From Alishewanella metallidurans (GTDB lineage Bacteria > Pseudomonadota > Gammaproteobacteria > Enterobacterales > Alteromonadaceae), in the NCBI RefSeq assembly GCF_036983985.1, contig NZ_JALAHQ010000001.1, positions 310,001 to 374,000 on the forward strand: DNA of 64,000 nt, written 5' to 3'. The position numbers and the translations under genes are program-made. Under the pieces are notes generated by a model. The model saw only the letters and a list, made by a program, of their open reading frames with translations, searched no databases and was not told the origin of the DNA. This document shows positions 25,462-34,168 of the stretch, piece by piece. Numbering within the stretch: the stretch's first letter is position 1; the number at the start of each line of letters is the position of its first letter.

Positions 25462-27534
25462 ATGAAAAAGCTTACCTTAGCCGCCGCCTCTGTGGCATTG
25501 GCACTTGGCCTTGTGGCATGTAACTCTCAAGAATCCACTTCAACAGCACAACAACCGGTGGCAGTAGAAACCGCGTCAGTATTGGTATCAGGCATCGACC
25601 AGCAATATTTTGATCCAGCAGTAAAATTTAGCGAAGATTTTTTCCGCGCAGTAAACGGAAAATGGTTGGCTGAAACTGCAATACCCGCTGATAAATCGAC
25701 TTATGGCGCGTTTAACGTATTGCGTGACAATTCACAGCAAGCGGTAAAAGATATTATTGATGACGTATCGGCACGCACTAATTTAGTTGCCGGTTCAGAT
25801 GAGCAAAAACTGGGTGATTTTTATAAAAGCTATATGGACGATGCTCGGGTTGAGAGCTTAGGCCTAAGCCCGTTAACGCCGCAATTAGAACAAATAAAAG
25901 CGGTAAAAGATAAAGCAGCATTACCTGCATTATTTGCGAGTTTACAGCGCGATGGTATTTCAATTCCATTTAGCTGGTATGTTAATAACGATGCAAAAAA
26001 TTCTACCCAGTATGGTGTGTACTTGTCACAAAGTGGTTTAGGTTTACCGGACCGTGATTACTATTTTAAAGATGATGAAGCCGGCAAAAAACTGCTAGCT
26101 GATTATAAAGCCTACCTAACCGATATGTTTACTATGGCCGGTAATGCCAATGCTATTGCCGCGGCAGAGCGCGTACTTGCGCTTGAAACCGCTTTGGCTA
26201 AGCACCATTGGACTCGGGTAGAAAACCGTAATGCGGATAAAACCTATAACAAAATGAGCAGCGCCGATTTAAATACCCATCTGGGTAGCTTTGATTGGAC
26301 CGCTTTTGCCAAAAGCATAAAATTAGACGGTGTTAACGACATTATTGTCCGTCAACCGTCATACTTTGACGGCTTTGCCAAAGTAATTAGCAGTTCAGAT
26401 ATTCAAAGCTGGCAGGATTACCTAACAGTGAAAACTATTGGTGCTTACGCAGGTAAACTGAGCAGCAACTTTGCAGAGCGCCAGTTTGCGTTTTACGGCA
26501 CTACGTTAAATGGTATTGAGCAACAGCAACCACGATGGAAACAGGCGGTAGATGCGTCTGATGATGTGCTGGGCGAAATAACCGGCAAGCTTTATGTAGA
26601 GCGTCATTTTAAACCAGAAGCCAAAGCACGGATGGAGAAACTGGTAGCCAATATTATTAAAGCCTATGAAGTGGCGATTAATGAATTGGAGTGGATGACA
26701 CCAGAAACGAAAAAAGCGGCACAGGCTAAGTTAGCCAGCTTTACGCCTAAAATTGGTTATCCTAACAAGTGGCATGACTATTCAGCGCTTGAAATTAAAG
26801 CTGATGACTTAGTAGGTAACTTTGTTCGCGCTACACATTTTAGTTACGACGAAATGCTCGCTAAGTTAGGTAAGCCAATTGACAAAGAAGAGTGGCACAT
26901 GACGCCACAAACCGTTAACGCTTATTACAACCCAGTGAATAATGAAATTGTGTTCCCTGCGGCTATCTTGCAACCACCGTTTTTTAACATGGAAGCAGAC
27001 GACGCGGTAAACTATGGCGGTATTGGTGCCGTTATCGGTCACGAAATTGGCCACGGTTTTGACGACCAGGGTGCAAAATATGATGGCGACGGTAATTTAC
27101 GCAACTGGTGGACTGAACAAGATAAATCTCAGTTCCAAGAGCGCGGCGCTAAGTTAAGTGCACATTACAGCCAGTACGAACCATTAGCCGGCCATCATGT
27201 GAATGGTGATCTAACGCTAGGTGAGAACATCGGTGACTTGGGTGGCTTAACCGTAGCGCTTAAAGCCTATGACATTTCATTAGGCGGCAAGACTGCGCCG
27301 GTAATGGACGGCTTTACTGGTGAACAGCGGGTACTTATTAGCTGGGCTCAAGTTTGGCGCTCTAAATACCGTGATGAGGCAATGAAGCAGCGTTTAGCGA
27401 CGGACCCGCATTCACCACCCTCTATTCGCGTTATTGGTTTGTTACCAAATATTCCACAGTTTTACACTGCGTTTGATGTAAAAGAAGGCGATGCTATGTA
27501 CTTAGCACCAGAGCAGCGCGTTAAGATTTGGTAA
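25462..27534 (+). CDS. M13 (neprilysin/PepO-type) metallopeptidase lipoprotein
   Basis: 690-residue zinc endopeptidase. A lipoprotein signal (LALGLVACNSQ) places the lipidated Cys at about residue 20, so it is anchored in the envelope. The M13 N-terminal domain has FFRAVNGKWL. The zinc site is HEIGH with His527, Glu528 and His531, and Glu588 in GENIGDLGG is the third ligand. NAYYNPVNNEIVFPAAILQ is the substrate-binding block, and the protein ends in the family-typical VKIW. A GGAAAA ribosome-binding site precedes the ATG. It probably degrades small peptides in the periplasm. Confidence 0.95.
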   Translation: MKKLTLAAASVALALGLVACNSQESTSTAQQPVAVETASVLVSGIDQQYFDPAVKFSEDFFRAVNGKWLAETAIPADKSTYGAFNVLRDNSQQAVKDIIDDVSARTNLVAGSDEQKLGDFYKSYMDDARVESLGLSPLTPQLEQIKAVKDKAALPALFASLQRDGISIPFSWYVNNDAKNSTQYGVYLSQSGLGLPDRDYYFKDDEAGKKLLADYKAYLTDMFTMAGNANAIAAAERVLALETALAKHHWTRVENRNADKTYNKMSSADLNTHLGSFDWTAFAKSIKLDGVNDIIVRQPSYFDGFAKVISSSDIQSWQDYLTVKTIGAYAGKLSSNFAERQFAFYGTTLNGIEQQQPRWKQAVDASDDVLGEITGKLYVERHFKPEAKARMEKLVANIIKAYEVAINELEWMTPETKKAAQAKLASFTPKIGYPNKWHDYSALEIKADDLVGNFVRATHFSYDEMLAKLGKPIDKEEWHMTPQTVNAYYNPVNNEIVFPAAILQPPFFNMEADDAVNYGGIGAVIGHEIGHGFDDQGAKYDGDGNLRNWWTEQDKSQFQERGAKLSAHYSQYEPLAGHHVNGDLTLGENIGDLGGLTVALKAYDISLGGKTAPVMDGFTGEQRVLISWAQVWRSKYRDEAMKQRLATDPHSPPSIRVIGLLPNIPQFYTAFDVKEGDAMYLAPEQRVKIW

Positions 27535-27555
27535 GTTAATTCTGTTATACTACAC

Positions 27556-27586
27556 AGGCTGAGTACGCAAGTGTTCGGCCTTTTTT
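27556..27586 (+). terminator. Terminator after the M13 peptidase gene
   Basis: AGGCTGAG (27556-27563) pairs with TTCGGCCT (27574-27581) with two G-U pairs, followed by T6, about 22 bp after the stop codon. Confidence 0.75.
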
Positions 27587-27606
27587 ATATTTTATTAAGC
27601 TCATCC

Positions 27607-27774
27607 TAGATGCAGGTTAGAATTCCGCTCTGGTCGACACAGAGTGTTTGAGCCCTGCCGTAGGCATTAGGGCGACAAATTCGTCGGGAACGAATTTGAA
27701 CAGCTTTGCTGGCTTGCGAAGGGCAGGATGCCCGAAGTAGTTGCTGTGGCGAGCCAGGGCGGGGTTGTAACCGG
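27607..27774 (+). repeat. 168-bp palindromic repeat element, copy B
   Basis: Second full copy of the element at 9265-9432, with equal length and block order. The hairpin CAAATTCGT-CGGGA-ACGAATTTG is at 27676-27698; GAGCCCTGCCG lies before it, GGGCAGGATGCCCGAAGTAGT and GTTGTAACCG after it. It sits between the M13 terminator and acnB. No open frame is conserved between the copies. Confidence 0.75.
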
Positions 27775-28029
27775 CAGTCTACTTAGCTAAGCTGCCCAAT
27801 TCGTGATTCCAACCTCGTTTCCTCATTTTTAAGTAACGAGGTCTGACCATTATAACTCGTGGATATGTAGAGTTTGCTCTTGTATTCACGGTATTTATAT
27901 CCACTATAAGTGGCGCTGTTAACGGCCCGATGTCAATTTGGCCTGAATTTTCATATAATTGACCCCATTCATTCCGTTGAATGACGTTGCAGTGGCAAGA
28001 CTGCAGCCAACGACCAAGAGGATCATACT

Positions 28030-30627
28030 GTGCTACAACAATATCGCGAACATGTGGCCGAGCGCGCAGCGCAAGGCATTCCGCCAAAGCCGCTCAATGC
28101 CGAGCAGGTAGCAGCATTAGTTGAACTGTTAAAAAATCCGCCAAAGGGCGAAGAAGAAACCCTATTAGATTTATTAATAAATCGCGTACCGCCGGGTGTA
28201 GACGAAGCGGCTTATGTTAAAGCTGGCTTTTTAGCTGCGCTAACTAAAGGCGAAGTAAGCTGCAGTTTAATTAGCGCCGAACGTGCTACTGAACTATTAG
28301 GTACTATGATGGGTGGTTACAATATTGAGCCATTGATCAGCCTGTTAGATAACGAAAAGTTAGCACCTATTGCTGCTAAAGCCTTGTCACACACCTTACT
28401 TATTTTTGATGCATTTCACGATGTGACAGACAAAGCCGATGCCGGCAACGTGCATGCAAAACAAGTTGTACAAAGCTGGGCTGATGCCGAGTGGTTTGAA
28501 GCTAAACCAGCATTAGCAGAAAAAATTACCGTAACGGTATTTAAAGTATCGGGCGAAACTAACACTGATGATTTATCACCAGCGCCAGATGCATGGTCAC
28601 GCCCAGACATTCCTCTGCACGCGTTAGCAATGCTGAAAAACGTCCGTGAAGGTATTAACCCCGATCAAGCTGGCACGGTAGGCCCAATTAAACAGCTAGA
28701 CGAGCTGAATAAAAAAGGCTTCCCACTGGCCTACGTAGGTGACGTAGTAGGTACTGGTTCATCACGTAAATCTGCGACTAACTCAGTGCTGTGGTTTATG
28801 GGTGACGATATTCCCTACGTGCCGAATAAGCGCGGTGGTGGTTTTGTTTTAGGTGGTAAAATTGCGCCTATTTTCTTCAACACCATGGAAGACTCAGGTG
28901 CACTACCAATTGAAGTTGACGTGAACAAGCTAGAAATGGGCGATGTGATCGACATTCTACCGTTTGCTGGCAAAATTGTGCGTCACGGTACTGATGAAGT
29001 ATTAGCTGAGTTTACCTTAGCAACCGACGTATTAATTGACGAAGTGCGCGCCGGTGGCCGCATTCCGTTAATCATTGGTCGTGGTTTAACTGACCGCGCC
29101 CGTGAGTTTTTAGGCTTTGGTCATTCAGATAAATTCCGTCGGCCACAAGCTAAAGTTGACTCAGGCAAAGGTTATACGCTGGCGCAGAAAATGGTGGGTA
29201 AAGCCTGTGGTGTGAAAGGTGTTCGCCCAGGTGTGTACTGTGAACCAAAAATGACCACAGTAGGTTCGCAAGATACTACCGGCCCAATGACGCGCGATGA
29301 GTTAAAAGACTTAGCTTGCTTAGGTTTCTCTGCTGACTTAACTATGCAGTCATTCTGTCACACGGCCGCTTATCCAAAACCGGTTGACGTTGATACCCAC
29401 CATACGCTGCCAGATTTTATTATGAACCGTGGCGGCGTATCACTGCGTCCGGGCGATGGTATTATTCATAGCTGGTTAAACCGCATGTTACTGCCTGATA
29501 CCGTAGGTACGGGTGGTGATTCGCATACGCGTTTCCCAATTGGTATTTCATTCCCTGCGGGTTCTGGTTTAGTGGCCTTTGCCGCGGCAACCGGTGTTAT
29601 GCCACTGGATATGCCGGAATCGGTATTGGTGCGCTTTAAAGGTGAAATGCAGCCCGGTATTACGCTGCGCGATTTAGTGCACGCTATTCCGTACGTAGCT
29701 ATTCAAAAAGGTTTATTAACCGTAGATAAGAAAGGCAAGAAGAACGTGTTCTCTGGCCGTATCTTAGAAATTGAAGGCTTACCTAACTTAACCGTTGAGC
29801 AAGCTTTTGAATTGTCAGACGCTTCTGCAGAGCGTTCAGCAGCGGGTTGTACTATTAAGCTGTCAAAAGAATCAATCGCGGAATACTTAGAATCAAACAT
29901 TGTTATGTTGAAGTGGATGATTGCTGAAGGTTACGGTGATGTGCGTACTATTGAGCGCCGCGTTCAAGCCATGCAAGCTTGGTTAAAAGATCCGCAGTTA
30001 ATGTCTGCTGATGCTGATGCCGAGTATAACGAAATCATTGAAATTGACTTAGCTGACATTAAAGAGCCGGTATTGTGTGCGCCAAACGATCCGGATGATG
30101 CGCGTTTATTATCTGAAGTGGCTGGCGATAAGATTGACGAAGTATTTATCGGTTCATGTATGACCAACATTGGTCACTTCCGTGCGGCAGGTAAATTACT
30201 CGACAAGTTTAAAGGCCAGTTACCAACCCGTTTATGGATAGCACCGCCTACTAAGATGGACCAAGCACAGTTAACTGAAGAAGGTTACTACAGTATTTTT
30301 GGTAAAGTCGGTGCACGTACTGAAATGCCAGGCTGTTCACTGTGTATGGGTAACCAAGCACGGGTTGCTGAAAATTCAACCGTAGTATCTACTTCTACGC
30401 GTAACTTCCCGAACCGTTTAGGTCAGGGCGCTAATGTGTATTTGGCATCAGCGGAGTTAGCGGCAGTGGCGTCTATTATTGGTAAATTACCAACAGTAGC
30501 CGAATATCTGGAATACGCTAAGCAAATTGATGCTACGGCAGCTGATACTTACCGTTATTTGAATTTCCACCATATGCCGCAATACACCAAAAAAGCGGAT
30601 AACGTGATTATTCAACAAGCGGTATAA
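28030..30627 (+). CDS. acnB: Aconitate hydratase B AcnB
   Basis: Main TCA-cycle aconitase, interconverting citrate and isocitrate with a [4Fe-4S] cluster; apo-AcnB can bind mRNA. The 865 residues are normal. The N-terminal HEAT-like domain starts LQQYREHVAERAAQGIPPKPL. The cluster ligands lie in VFIGSCMTNIGHF and PGCSLCMGNQAR, and the swivel domain has GDVVGTGSSRKSATNSV. The start is GTG at 28030 with AGAGGA upstream, consistent with the E. coli N-terminus. It is followed by a strong terminator. Confidence 0.98.
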   Translation: MLQQYREHVAERAAQGIPPKPLNAEQVAALVELLKNPPKGEEETLLDLLINRVPPGVDEAAYVKAGFLAALTKGEVSCSLISAERATELLGTMMGGYNIEPLISLLDNEKLAPIAAKALSHTLLIFDAFHDVTDKADAGNVHAKQVVQSWADAEWFEAKPALAEKITVTVFKVSGETNTDDLSPAPDAWSRPDIPLHALAMLKNVREGINPDQAGTVGPIKQLDELNKKGFPLAYVGDVVGTGSSRKSATNSVLWFMGDDIPYVPNKRGGGFVLGGKIAPIFFNTMEDSGALPIEVDVNKLEMGDVIDILPFAGKIVRHGTDEVLAEFTLATDVLIDEVRAGGRIPLIIGRGLTDRAREFLGFGHSDKFRRPQAKVDSGKGYTLAQKMVGKACGVKGVRPGVYCEPKMTTVGSQDTTGPMTRDELKDLACLGFSADLTMQSFCHTAAYPKPVDVDTHHTLPDFIMNRGGVSLRPGDGIIHSWLNRMLLPDTVGTGGDSHTRFPIGISFPAGSGLVAFAAATGVMPLDMPESVLVRFKGEMQPGITLRDLVHAIPYVAIQKGLLTVDKKGKKNVFSGRILEIEGLPNLTVEQAFELSDASAERSAAGCTIKLSKESIAEYLESNIVMLKWMIAEGYGDVRTIERRVQAMQAWLKDPQLMSADADAEYNEIIEIDLADIKEPVLCAPNDPDDARLLSEVAGDKIDEVFIGSCMTNIGHFRAAGKLLDKFKGQLPTRLWIAPPTKMDQAQLTEEGYYSIFGKVGARTEMPGCSLCMGNQARVAENSTVVSTSTRNFPNRLGQGANVYLASAELAAVASIIGKLPTVAEYLEYAKQIDATAADTYRYLNFHHMPQYTKKADNVIIQQAV

Positions 30628-30642
30628 GCGCTAACGTTAATC

Positions 30643-30670
30643 AAAAGGCCTGTTACGACAGGCCTTTTTT
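30643..30670 (+). terminator. Terminator after acnB
   Basis: AAAAGGCCTGT, loop TACG, ACAGGCCTTTTTT: a perfect 11-bp stem and UUCG-like tetraloop with a T6 tract, 16 bp after the stop. Confidence 0.95.
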
Positions 30671-30752
30671 GTTGCTAAACCTACTGAATATTGATCTCTC
30701 TACGCTAAGTTGAGACACTGCTGGCCTAAAACGGATATTAAGTGAGACAAAA

Positions 30753-32618
30753 TTGCATGTTATCAGATGTTTAATACTCGGAAGTATTTTCAGTTTTGTC
30801 TTTAGTACGGTACTGGCCAATGAGCTAAGCTTACCTGAATATAGTAAGTTGGCTAAAACCGATCCACAGGTACTAATAGAATTATTAACCAACGCCAATA
30901 CCGTACCTAGCGTGTTAAGTGCCGCTGATAACGCGTTGTTGTTAAGTACTGCGTATTATGCCTTATCGCAAGCTCAACCTGCTATTGAATACGCTGAAGC
31001 AGGCTTAGCTGATAGTGCATTGCAGCAACAAAACCCTATTGTTTTTCATCAGCTTAAGCTAGCACGGGCGGTTGCCTATGATCTAGCAGGAACACCGGCA
31101 AAAGGCCTAGTTGATGCTAGTAATGCTATTACTTGGGCACAAAATAACCAGCAAACCGGTGTCTTAGTTGGTGCATTATTTAGCCGCGGTGCGTTGTATA
31201 TCAGTTTAGTTAATTATCTTGATGCCTTACGCGATCTAAACCTCGCATATCAGTTGGCTGAGCAGCAGCCGGATCTTGACACGCATAAAGCAGAAGTTGC
31301 TGGCATGATTGCGTTGGTATATGAATATCGACGTGAAGATGCTTTAGCCATACCGTATTTTACCGAAGCCGTGGCTTATCAGCGTGCTGAGAAAAATTGG
31401 TTAGAGCTAAGTGTCGCTCTATATGGCTTGGGCCGAGCCATCAAAAACACCGGCGATCTCAAACAGGGTTTAGCCCTGCTAACTGAGTCGGCAACCATAG
31501 CGCGCCAAGTTGATGACTTTCAAGGTATTGCTTATGCGGAAAAAGAAATTGCCGGCATTGAATTAATACAAGGGCATAACGCCAACGCAAAACAGCTTTT
31601 TCAAAGCGCACTGCAGATATTTAATCAGGGCGACAACCGCTATATGCAGCTTGATACTAATCTTAGTTTGGCCAAAATAGCCTTGTTAGAACAAGATGCC
31701 AAGCAAGCTGCACAGCATTTGCAGCAAGCCGAACACTTTGTTAACCCTGAGACGATGCCAATTCAAGCCTTAGCCATTGAAAGCACTAAGGCAGAGCTTT
31801 TGGCGCTAAATGGCGAATACAAGCAAGCATATCAACTGTTGTCAGCTAACCAGCAGCGCAAACAACGCTTAGACAACCAACAAAGTGCAGAGCAGTTGCA
31901 TCAGTTACGAGTTAAATATGATGTTGAAGCCCAGCAAGCCGAAAATAAGTTGCTGGCGCAACAAAATACGTTACAGCAGATCCAAAATGCCGCGCAAAAT
32001 CAGCAAAAATGGTCACTCATTTTATTATTGGTGTTAAGTTCAGCGTTAATTTTCTTATTGCTTATGTTGTTTCTTCGCGCGCGAAAAAATAAACGATATC
32101 TTGAGTTATTGGCAGAAACCGACGGCCTAACTGGGGTGTATAATAGACGTAAAATTATGGAGCTATTTCAGCAGCAGTTTGAACTGGCGCAGCGTAGTGA
32201 CCAAGCATTAAGCATAGCGATATTAGATTTAGATTGGTTTAAACAGATAAATGACCAATTTGGCCATCAAACGGGTGACGAAGTATTATGGCGTTTTGCC
32301 TCATTATGTAAGCAGCAGTTGCGAAAAAGTGATCTGATTGGCCGTATTGGTGGAGAGGAGTTTATCGTTATTTTTCCCTGCACCGATCTTGCTGCGGCAG
32401 AGCAACTAGCCAAACGCCTATGTGCGAAAACGCGTGAGTTAGAAACGATGATGCCCAAGCCGGGTTTATCGGTGTCGGTATCTATAGGCTTAGCCTGTAA
32501 TCAGCAGTTACTATCGGGCACTGAATTTATTGCAGCAGCAGATAAAGCGTTATATTTAGCCAAACAAGCGGGTCGAGATCAGGTTAAGCTGGCCGATTAC
32601 AGAAAACTTAGTGTTTAA
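30753..32618 (+). CDS. TPR-containing diguanylate cyclase
   Basis: 621-residue membrane GGDEF protein making cyclic di-GMP. An N-terminal signal sequence (about 1-23) is followed by a periplasmic TPR region (about 30-380) and a coiled segment. A transmembrane helix at 420-442 leads to a cytoplasmic GGDEF domain. The active site is GGEEF at 533-537, and an RxxD inhibitory site (RKSD, 524-527) sits five residues before it, so product inhibition is likely. The start codon is TTG at 30753; no in-frame ATG would keep the signal sequence. The periplasmic TPRs suggest a protein or peptide input signal. Confidence 0.88.
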   Translation: MHVIRCLILGSIFSFVFSTVLANELSLPEYSKLAKTDPQVLIELLTNANTVPSVLSAADNALLLSTAYYALSQAQPAIEYAEAGLADSALQQQNPIVFHQLKLARAVAYDLAGTPAKGLVDASNAITWAQNNQQTGVLVGALFSRGALYISLVNYLDALRDLNLAYQLAEQQPDLDTHKAEVAGMIALVYEYRREDALAIPYFTEAVAYQRAEKNWLELSVALYGLGRAIKNTGDLKQGLALLTESATIARQVDDFQGIAYAEKEIAGIELIQGHNANAKQLFQSALQIFNQGDNRYMQLDTNLSLAKIALLEQDAKQAAQHLQQAEHFVNPETMPIQALAIESTKAELLALNGEYKQAYQLLSANQQRKQRLDNQQSAEQLHQLRVKYDVEAQQAENKLLAQQNTLQQIQNAAQNQQKWSLILLLVLSSALIFLLLMLFLRARKNKRYLELLAETDGLTGVYNRRKIMELFQQQFELAQRSDQALSIAILDLDWFKQINDQFGHQTGDEVLWRFASLCKQQLRKSDLIGRIGGEEFIVIFPCTDLAAAEQLAKRLCAKTRELETMMPKPGLSVSVSIGLACNQQLLSGTEFIAAADKALYLAKQAGRDQVKLADYRKLSV

Positions 32619-32658
32619 GCGCTGTTTTAATTCTGCATTTTAAGCTTGGAGTAGTTAA

Positions 32659-33045
32659 GTGGAATACGATTTTATTTATGACCGTAATAGCCGCAATTAT
32701 AGTATGCGGCTGGGTACTGAGCATGAAGTGTTAGGCCGGTTTTTATTAGATGAGTTTGGCCAGCAAGTTGAAGCTTATTTGCCGCTGCTGCAACAGCTTA
32801 ATGCGCTGAAACCGCAGCAGAGCATGCAATATCAGGGGCGGGAGTTTCTGTTAGAAGTTGAGCGCAGTGAAGTGACAGTGCGCCATAATACGTTGCTAGG
32901 TAGTGCCCACACCACGCTAGCTGAGCAGCAACAATTAGCCGATGATGATTTGCAGCTAGATGAGCAGGGTATGATTAGCCAGTGTGGCTTAGAAGATTTA
33001 CTGCAATTGCTGCAGGCATGGCAGCAGTTTTTAGCCGGTAAATAA
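32659..33045 (+). CDS. yacL: YacL family protein (UPF0231)
   Basis: 128-residue acidic protein that aligns by eye with E. coli YacL (MDYEFLRD..., SLCGVEDFLQVVAAY): here MEYDFIYDR at the start and SQCGLEDLLQLLQAWQQF at the end. The start is GTG at 32659 with GGAG 7 bp upstream. yacL lies near acnB in E. coli too, so the linkage is conserved despite the intervening GGDEF gene. The function is unknown. Confidence 0.85.
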   Translation: MEYDFIYDRNSRNYSMRLGTEHEVLGRFLLDEFGQQVEAYLPLLQQLNALKPQQSMQYQGREFLLEVERSEVTVRHNTLLGSAHTTLAEQQQLADDDLQLDEQGMISQCGLEDLLQLLQAWQQFLAGK

Positions 33046-33046
33046 G

Positions 33047-34123
33047 TTAAGGCTGCCAGCTTTGCATTTCAAATAGCCGTGAGCTGCAACGCTCAAAGGC
33101 AAAGCTTAGTTGCTTGGCTTGGTATAGCTGTAAAATATCCACTTCGGCACTAATCAGTAGTAAGCACTTTTGCTCATAACATTCATCTACTAAAGCAATA
33201 AACCGCCTGGCTTCGTCGTCTAATTTGCTAACAAAGTACTCTTTATTTTCGCGCTGATACTGATCTTCAACGCCATGCACTATCGCTTTTGCTGCCTGAT
33301 AACTAAATTGCGGTACTTGATACAGCGCAATAGCCTGATAATCGCTAGCCAGCGCCATATAATCGAGCTGACTGCGTGGGCCGGAGCACAGTGCCATAAA
33401 GTCAAAGCCAATAACCTTATCGTTGCGCCACAACACAGCAATATCTCGGTTCGCGATAGTTATTGCTGAGCAGGGCGTAACACTACCAAACGTTTGTTCG
33501 GCTAATTTCTGTAATTGCAACATGCTGGCGTGCTGTAAATAATAAGGCTGTGCCGTGGTTATTTGGCGCCGATAGTCGATGCCGTTATCCAATGCGATAA
33601 CCTGACAATATTGTTGTAGCAAAGCAATAGTGGGCAAAAATCGCTGTCGTTGCAAGCCGTTATAGTACAGATCGGTTGGTGGCGCATTGGATGTGGTTAC
33701 TAGCACTACGCCTAGTTCAAATAAATAGCGCCAAAGGGTGCCAAGTAGCATGGCGTCGCCAATGTCTGAGACAAAAAACTCATCAAAACACAGCAGCTTG
33801 TACTGTTTGGCCCAATTAGTGGCGATATGCTGTAGTGGTTCGGCGGTGCCACTGATGGCGTGTAGTTCTTTGTGCACCCGTGCCATAAAGTGATGAAAAT
33901 GCAGTCTGATTTTGCGCGGTGTTTGCACCTGCTGGTAAAATTGATCCATCAATAAGGTTTTACCCCGGCCAACCGGGCCATAAATATATAAGCCGTTAAT
34001 GCTGGCGTTGATATCAGCATTAAGCTGCTGCGCTAAAGCATGTAATTGCGCCAGCAGTTGGTATTGTTGTTCATCGTAATGCAACTGACCTTGTTCAATT
34101 AGCTGTTGGTAATGCGTTAGCAC
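33047..34123 (-). CDS. zapE: Cell-division ATPase ZapE (AFG1 family)
   Basis: AFG1-like P-loop ATPase associated with the Z-ring in gammaproteobacteria. The Walker A YGPVGRGKT is at about residues 48-56. Next come RKIRLHFHHFMARVHKEL, the Walker B LLCFDEFFVSD, and LGVVLVTTSNAPPTDLYYNGLQR, all AFG1 hallmarks. The 358 residues match ZapE. The stop is 1 bp from the convergent yacL stop. In many gammaproteobacteria zapE lies near rplM-rpsI, which is not the case here. Confidence 0.92.
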   Translation of the reverse strand: MLTHYQQLIEQGQLHYDEQQYQLLAQLHALAQQLNADINASINGLYIYGPVGRGKTLLMDQFYQQVQTPRKIRLHFHHFMARVHKELHAISGTAEPLQHIATNWAKQYKLLCFDEFFVSDIGDAMLLGTLWRYLFELGVVLVTTSNAPPTDLYYNGLQRQRFLPTIALLQQYCQVIALDNGIDYRRQITTAQPYYLQHASMLQLQKLAEQTFGSVTPCSAITIANRDIAVLWRNDKVIGFDFMALCSGPRSQLDYMALASDYQAIALYQVPQFSYQAAKAIVHGVEDQYQRENKEYFVSKLDDEARRFIALVDECYEQKCLLLISAEVDILQLYQAKQLSFAFERCSSRLFEMQSWQP

Positions 34124-34168
34124 GGCTGCTTATAATCCTTTTAACTTAACACCCTAAATATGGCTAGT

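Larger units (their letters stand above)
27535..28029. other. Gap before acnB with terminator, repeat and promoter region
   Basis: About 495 bp without a gene. It holds the M13 terminator, the repeat copy B (27607-27774), and the acnB control region. A TATAAT at 27954-27959 is a plausible -10 without a clear -35. A GGTCTGACC at 27840-27848 has the PdhR-type core but poor flanks. A short open frame on the minus strand (27779-28087) overlaps acnB and is not credible. Confidence 0.5.

Noticed and set aside
27779..28087. 102-codon minus-strand frame across the acnB start
   Set aside because: It overlaps the acnB N-terminus, is not protein-like, and covers the acnB promoter region.
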